From positions 1 to 64,000 of the forward strand of contig MCFE01000324.1 in NCBI GenBank assembly GCA_002104905.1: a stretch of 64,000 nucleotides of DNA, in the 5' to 3' direction. Shown one piece after another: positions 58,530 through 64,000 of the stretch. The notes under the pieces are model-generated. The model saw only the letters and a program-made list of their open reading frames with translations. It had not been told where the DNA came from and searched no databases. How positions within the stretch are numbered: the first letter of the stretch is position 1; every line of letters begins with the position of its first letter. Both the position numbers and the translations under genes were made by a program. Origin of the DNA: Basidiobolus meristosporus CBS 931.73. Lineage: Eukaryota > Basidiobolomycota > Basidiobolomycetes > Basidiobolales > Basidiobolaceae.

Positions 58530-61500
58530 ATGTCTGCCAAGGCCATTCGCGAATTCGATGGAAAGCACCTGCTTGCCCACTGGCTGTTGAACTCTCCAGC
58601 CCTACCCGGTGCCTCAGCTACCACTTCCGCTTTTGTTCCACCAGCCACAAAATTGGCCCAGGTTAAGATTGATACTTCCAAAGTTCAAGAAGATGCTGCT
58701 ACCTTTGCTGCTCTCGTTGAGGCCACTCTTGATAACATCGAGGCCACTCAACCATGGGTTCTCACCGAGAAGTTGGTTGCCAAGCCCGACCAGTTGATCA
58801 AGCGTCGCGGTAAGAGCGGCCTTTTGTTGCTCAACGCAGATTGGGCTGATGTCAGAAAGTGGATTGTCGAGCATGCTGGCAAGGAAGTAAAGGTGTGTAT
58901 ATTTAGAGCCGTGTCCATTCGCTGGATTGAGACTAACTAGCTTTAAGGTTGACAGCGTTGAAGGCGTTCTTAAAACCTTCCTTGTCGAGCCATTCATTCC
59001 TCACTCCCAGGACACCGAATACTACATCTGTATTCAATCCGTTCGCGAGGGAGATATCATCCTTTTCCACCACGAAGGTGGTATTGATGTTGGAGATGTT
59101 GACTCCAAGGCCGTCAAATACACTGTGAAGGTCAACGCTGACTTTGCCTCTGCCGAGGAAATCAAGAATAACCTTCTTGTAAACGTCCCCAAGGAGAAGC
59201 AAGACGTATTGGTTGACTTCATCACCCGTCTCTACTCTGTCTACGTTGACCTTCATTTCACCTACCTCGAAATCAACCCGCTCGTTGTTGTCGATGGTCA
59301 GGATGGTAAGCCCCCTCAGGTTTACTACTTGGATCTCGCCGCCAAGCTTGATCAGACTGGTGAGTTTGAGGCCGGTTCTAAGTGGGCCATTGCTCGCAAA
59401 GGAACTGGGGAGAGCGAACAACAAAACATCGATCAAGGCCCACCAATGGAATTCCCCGCTCCTTTCGGCCGTGATCTCACCAAAGAAGAAGCATACATCC
59501 AGGAATTGGACGCCAAGACTGGTGCCAGCTTGAAATTGACCATCCTCAACAAGGACGGTCGCATCTGGACCATGGTTGCTGGTGGTGGTGCCTCTGTAGT
59601 GTACAGTGATGCCATTGCCGCCCTTGGCTATGCCAACGAGCTTGCCAACTACGGTGAATATTCTGGTGCTCCAACTGAGACCCAAACCTACGAATACGCC
59701 AAAACCATCTTGGATTTGATGACCCGTGGTGCTGAGCCTCATCCTGAAGGCAAGGTCCTCATCATCGGTGGAGGTATTGCCAACTTCACCAATGTAGCCA
59801 CCACATTCAAGGGCATCATCCGTGCCCTCAAGGAATTCCAACAAAAGCTGATCTTCCACAATGTCAAGATCTTCATTCGCCGTGCTGGTCCTAATTACCA
59901 GGAAGGCCTTCGTGCTATGCGCGAATTAGGTCAAACTTTGGGTGTGGAGATTAAGGTTTTCGGTCCTGAAACCCATGTTACCGCGATCGTGCCAATGGCC
60001 TTGAAGGGAGTGGATCCCTCGAAGGCATCCACTAAGAGCACCGCCCCTGCAACCCCCAGCCAAGGAGCTTCTGCTCAATCCTCTGCTCTTCCTTCTCCCA
60101 CCAAGGAGTCTCCTTCCGCTGCTCAGGAGAATACTAGCTATTTCACCGAGTCAAAATCCGAGGAAAACCCTTGGTACAGACCCTTCTCCAGCACCACCCG
60201 TGCCATTATCTACGGTCTTCAAACTCGTGCAGTTCAAGGCATGCTCGACTTTGACTTCATCTGTGGCCGTAAAACTCCCTCCGTTGCTGCTATGGTGTAT
60301 CCATTTGGTGGCAACCACAACCAGAAATTCTACTGGGGAACGAAGGAGACCCTGGTCCCCGTGTACAAATCTCTTGATGAAGCCATCCACAAGCACGCCG
60401 ATGTCGATACCATCATCAACTTTGCCTCTAGCCGCTCAGTATACTCCTCTACTGTAGAGATTATGGAGTACTCTGAGCAAATCAAGTCCATCTCGATCAT
60501 TGCTGAGGGTGTTCCTGAAAGAAGAGCTCGTCAGATCCTGCACTTGGCTGAACAGAAGGGAGTGCTCATCATTGGTCCCGCTACTGTTGGTGGCATCAAA
60601 CCCGGATGCTTCAAGATTGGTAACACTGGAGGTATGATGGATAACATTGTTTCCTCCAAACTCTACCGCCCTGGCTCCGTTGGCTATGTTTCCAAGTCTG
60701 GAGGTATGTCCAATGAGCTGAACAACATCATTAGTAGATCCACCAACGGTGTCTACGAGGGCGTTGCTATCGGCGGTGATCGTTATCCAGGATCTACCTT
60801 CATTGATCACTTGTTGAGATATGAGGCCGATCCTGACTGCAAAATGCTGGTTTTGCTTGGTGAAGTTGGTGGCGTTGAAGAATACAAGGTCGCCGAAGCC
60901 GTCAAATCCGGAAAGATCACCAAACCCGTTGTTGCTTGGTGTATTGGTACTTGTGCTAGCATGTTCCAGACTGAGGTCCAATTCGGACATGCTGGTGCAT
61001 GTGCTAACTCTGACGGCGAAACCGCTGATGCTAAAAACAGAGGTCTGCGCGCCGCTGGTGTTATTGTCCCTGACACCTTCGAGGAGCTGCCCTTGGTCTT
61101 GAACCAAACCTACCAGAAGTTGGTCGACAGCGGAGTTATTGTGCCCGCTGCTGAGCCCGAGCCACCCAAGATCCCCATTGATTACAACTGGGCCATGGAA
61201 CTTGGATTGGTGCGTAAGCCTGCCTCCTTCGTGTCTACCATCTGTGATGACCGTGGCCAAGAACTTCTCTATGCCGGTATGAGAATTAGTGAAGTCTTCG
61301 AGCAGGATGTCGGTGTTGGTGGTGTTCTTAGCTTGCTTTGGTTCAAGCGTCGCCTTCCCGATTATGCATCCAAATTCATTGAGATGGTTTTGATGCTGAC
61401 TGCTGATCACGGACCTGCCGTGTCTGGCGCACACAATACCATTGTAACTGCTCGTGCTGGCAAAGACCTTGTCAGCTCATTGGTCTCTGGTTTGTTGACC

Positions 61501-62055
61501 ATTGGTGATAGATTCGGTGGAGCCCTTGACGGTGCTGCCCAAACCTTCTCTAACGCATATGACCAGAACTTGACTCCCCGTGAGTTTGTCGACACCATGC
61601 GCAAGCAGAACAAGTTGATTTTGGGTATTGGCCACAAGATCAAGTCTCGCAACAACCCTGATTTGCGTGTCACCTTGGTAACTGAGTATGCCAAGAAGCA
61701 CTTCCCCTCCACCCCAGTCTTGGATTACGCACTCGCCGTCGAGCAAATCACCACCTCCAAGAAGGACAACCTGATTCTAAACGTTGATGGCGCTATTGGC
61801 GTTCTCTTTGTTGATCTTCTTCGCAACAGCGGTGCATTCTCCCGCGAGGAGGCCGATGAATATGTCCGCATCGGAACCCTTAACGGCCTCTTCGTTCTCG
61901 GTAGAAGCATTGGTTTCATTGGTCACTACATCGATCAGAAGCGCCTCAAGCAAGGTCTCTACAGACACCCTTGGGATGATATCTCCTATATTCTCCCCGA
62001 AAGCGAATCCGCTCGCGCATTTGTTAGTGCCAAGAAAGTCTCCAAATCATCCTAA
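58530..62055 (+). CDS. ACL1: ATP-citrate lyase, single fused polypeptide
   Basis: Two exons (58530..58892, 58948..62055; intron 55 nt) give 1,156 residues. The N-terminal half is the ATP-grasp/CoA-ligase beta part ([45 protein letters not shown]). A Ser/Thr/Pro/Ala linker (about 59999..60160) leads to the CoA-binding and ligase alpha part, whose phospho-His is His802 in [21 protein letters not shown] citrate-synthase-like lyase domain ends the protein ([28 protein letters not shown]). The enzyme makes cytosolic acetyl-CoA and oxaloacetate from citrate for lipid synthesis and acetylation. The fused arrangement matches animals and non-ascomycete fungi; most Ascomycota split it into two genes. 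Confidence 0.98.
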
Positions 62056-62658
62056 ATACCACATTCACCATCCAGTTGTGTCTCAATAGTGACGACAGTC
62101 TCCAAGCATTTATCTTCACATACGCATATTAAATTACCACTTATCACATTCAATCATAACAATTCGATAAATTAAGTCAATCTTTTTGATTAACTCATTT
62201 TGTGGGGTGGATTGCATTGTGAGTAACAAGTGCTTTTGTAGAGGCGTTGAAGGCATCGCATTTCCCGTGCTTTCATCACCGAATGGTTGTCGTGCAGCAG
62301 CCACCAAATCCCACAATACTTCAAGCCCAGCGGCTACTCCGATAGGTCAACCACTGTAGATCAAGCGAAGCCATTTTACCGTTGCCGGAAGACTTGCTTT
62401 TCAGAGAAATACTGAGGAGCTGTCCTAGGAGCTGTCCTACCATACTTACTCACACTCAATCAAATCATGTGTCGATTTCTAAATTAAGCTTACCTTAAAG
62501 CGAGTCCACGTTCACATACGACCATTATAGATAGTAAATTGGGGTCCCAACCGGAATGGGGTGTTGGGTTTCAATGACAGCTAGGTTAGACAAAACTAGC
62601 CATCGCCATTTCTTTGCCAGGTCACCGCTCTCTATCTTTCGTAACAATACACCCCAAT
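62056..62658. other. Intergenic region between ACL and KGD4
   Basis: No gene seen; contains a duplicated GGAGCTGTCCTA (62413..62438). Confidence 0.6.
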
Positions 62659-63061
62659 ATGCAGCCTACTTTTGTGAGATTAGCTGTAACTGTACCCAAG
62701 AAACACGTCCCCTTGATCAAGTTCCTGGGGCCTCGCAAGAAGCTTAATTTACAAAACACCTATGGTAGGGAGTCGAAATGTGCCATCACACTCCATTTAG
62801 TCTAATCCATTATTTACTCTTCCCCCATCTCTAGCTACCCAAAATACCATCTCCAATACCAATAGTGTCTCTCAAAAGGCTGCTGAAAAGAGCAGTGTCA
62901 CCTACAACGAACTTCCCGCTCGTTTCAAGAGAATTCCATTAACACCCGAAGAGATCGAAGCAGTCGAGGTACCTATAGATATAAGTTTTAGCGTTATTGA
63001 TGGAGCAATGCCACTGACCATTTTTCGTCGTTAGATGGGTGGAGCTGGATTCGTTTATTGA
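62659..63061 (+). CDS. KGD4: 2-oxoglutarate dehydrogenase complex subunit Kgd4 (Ymr31/MRPS36 family)
   Basis: Three exons (62659..62764, 62835..62968, 63035..63061) make an 88-residue protein that no single open frame shows whole. The N-terminus RLAVTVPKKHVPLIKFLGPRKK and C-terminus LPARFKRIPLTPEEIEAVEMGGA match the two conserved ends of the family (HxPLIxFxGxR; LPxRxxRxxLxxxEIExI). First described as a mitochondrial ribosomal protein, it is known to tether the E3 component to the 2-oxoglutarate dehydrogenase core in mitochondria. The last exon encodes only MGGAGFVY plus stop. Confidence 0.88.
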
Positions 63062-63598
63062 AGCTTGCGTGTCTTGGGTTAGCATGACATGAGCAATAAC
63101 ACTGTAATTTACCCTGATTTCCAAACATTGTATGCACTCTACTCACTAAATTATGTGCTCAGCACTAAAGTCCTGATAGTCTTCATTTTATCAATCAAAT
63201 CCTAATAATTGCATTATTCTCGCGTATCCAGTACCATCAGACTGGAAAGTGGATGCTGATAATTATCATCTTCAGTATTCGCGGTGGTAATATAACTTAT
63301 TTGGGTCCAAGTTTTAGTGGATACACATGATATTTAAGCCAAGCTGCTGACTTGACGATTATATTGATGTTTAACACGATCTTTTTCTTCGAATAAAACA
63401 TCCGGAAATATTAAATAGACAAATATTAAGATAATCTGAGGTTTGGAAGATTATGGATCTGTCGAGGTAACTAATTGATCGTGGCGGGGAAGCGATGACG
63501 GGTAAGCTAAAAATTTTACTATAGAACGGGTATTCCGGTTAGCTCACACCACTCAGTTTCCACTTCTTCAAACCACTTTCTTTTGAATAACGTTCAAT
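63062..63598. other. Intergenic region upstream of prohibitin-2
   Basis: AT-rich, no gene seen. Confidence 0.6.
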
Positions 63599-64000
63599 AT
63601 GGCTCAGCAAGCTGCTAACTTCATGAGAGGCAATGGTAAGTCCCTTTTCACCGGGGCTGGTGCCTTGATTACTTTGGGTGCCCTTGGTTATGGTATCAAC
63701 GCTTCCTTGTTCAACGGTAGGTGCTGTTTGATTTTGAGTTGTTGGAGACGCACAACTTAACTCTTTTTACAGTCGATGGTGGTCACAGAGCCGTCAAGTA
63801 CTCGAGAATTTTTGGTGTCCAGAAGGAGATTTACCAAGAAGGTACCCACATCGTTATTCCTTGGTTGGAAACCCCAATCATCTATGATGTCCGTGCCAAG
63901 CCCAGAAACATTGCCTCCTTGACCGGTACCAAGGGTAAGTCGTCACGAGTCATGATAATTTCGGACATGTATCCTTAGTCACGCATATTATTCAGATCTT
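63599..64000 (+). CDS. PHB2: Prohibitin-2, 5' part (gene runs off the window)
   Basis: Exons 63599..63716, 63773..63934 and the first bases of a third from 63996. The N-terminal anchor GAGALITLGALGYGINASLF precedes the SPFH/band-7 start VDGGHRAVKYSRIFGVQ, EGTHIVIPWLETPIIYDVRAKPRN and SLTGTK|DL, which fits Phb2 better than Phb1. Prohibitins form ring complexes in the mitochondrial inner membrane that chaperone membrane proteins. A strong donor GTAAGT at 63636..63641 lies inside exon 1 and, if used, would skip the anchor in frame. Confidence 0.95.

Noticed and set aside
58933-59859. 308-codon minus-strand frame opposite ATP-citrate lyase
   Set aside because: Antisense shadow of conserved coding sequence.

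Overview
The window is nuclear DNA of a filamentous or early-diverging fungus. The evidence is a set of intron-rich eukaryotic genes (introns mostly 55-130 bp, with GTRNGT donors, YAG acceptors and CTAAC-like branch sites) encoding fungal-type proteins: a Tgl2-like lipase, a Drs2-type flippase, an Ssh4/Ear1-like SPRY adaptor and Kgd4. ATP-citrate lyase is one fused polypeptide. Most Ascomycota split this enzyme into two genes, so a non-ascomycete, probably early-diverging fungus is favoured; this is inference and the species is not identified. I see no tRNA, rRNA, CRISPR array or prokaryotic gene.

The window has two compartments. Positions 1 to about 18,500 are AT-rich and dominated by Ty1/copia retrotransposons. 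Three insertions are nested at 2.4-10.9 kb and can be dated relative to one another by their target-site duplications. A full-length copia element (3458..9005, TSD GTTTT) sits inside an older LTR (3226..3457 plus 9011..9127, TSD TTTAA). That LTR sits inside a still older copia fragment. A solo LTR (4884..5231, TSD GAACC) lies inside the full-length element. Further solo LTRs, an inverted copia remnant, an unidentified two-module repeat and a GC-homopolymer island surround them. The only convincing gene here is a membrane SPRY protein at 13.4-14.6 kb.

From 18.5 kb to the end the DNA is gene-dense and almost free of transposons. In order: Tgl2-like lipase (+), RPL17 (-), prenyltransferase alpha subunit (+), CBM21 PP1-targeting protein (+), SMC3 (-), CLC chloride/proton antiporter (+), eIF4G (-), V-ATPase subunit H (-), P4-ATPase flippase (-), ornithine decarboxylase (+), UPF3 (+), Mis14/NSL1 kinetochore protein (+), UTP23 (-), three secreted-protein genes (PLA2-like, a small dibasic-site protein, and a PL14-like protein with a chitin-binding tail), ATP-citrate lyase (+), KGD4 (+) and prohibitin-2 (+, cut by the window end).

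Most of these are unrelated housekeeping genes and no operon-like pathway is apparent. Some functional neighbourhoods can be noted: mitochondrial or acetyl-CoA functions at the right end (ACL, KGD4, PHB2), Golgi/endosome/vacuole functions in the middle (CLC, V-ATPase H, flippase), and a compact block of secreted proteins at 55.0-57.5 kb. The most interesting signals are the mosaic copia element, its half-tRNA primer site overlapping the gag start, the PLA2-like protein without its catalytic His-Asp pair, a possible Kex2-processed peptide precursor, and an alternative in-frame splice donor that would remove the membrane anchor of prohibitin-2.
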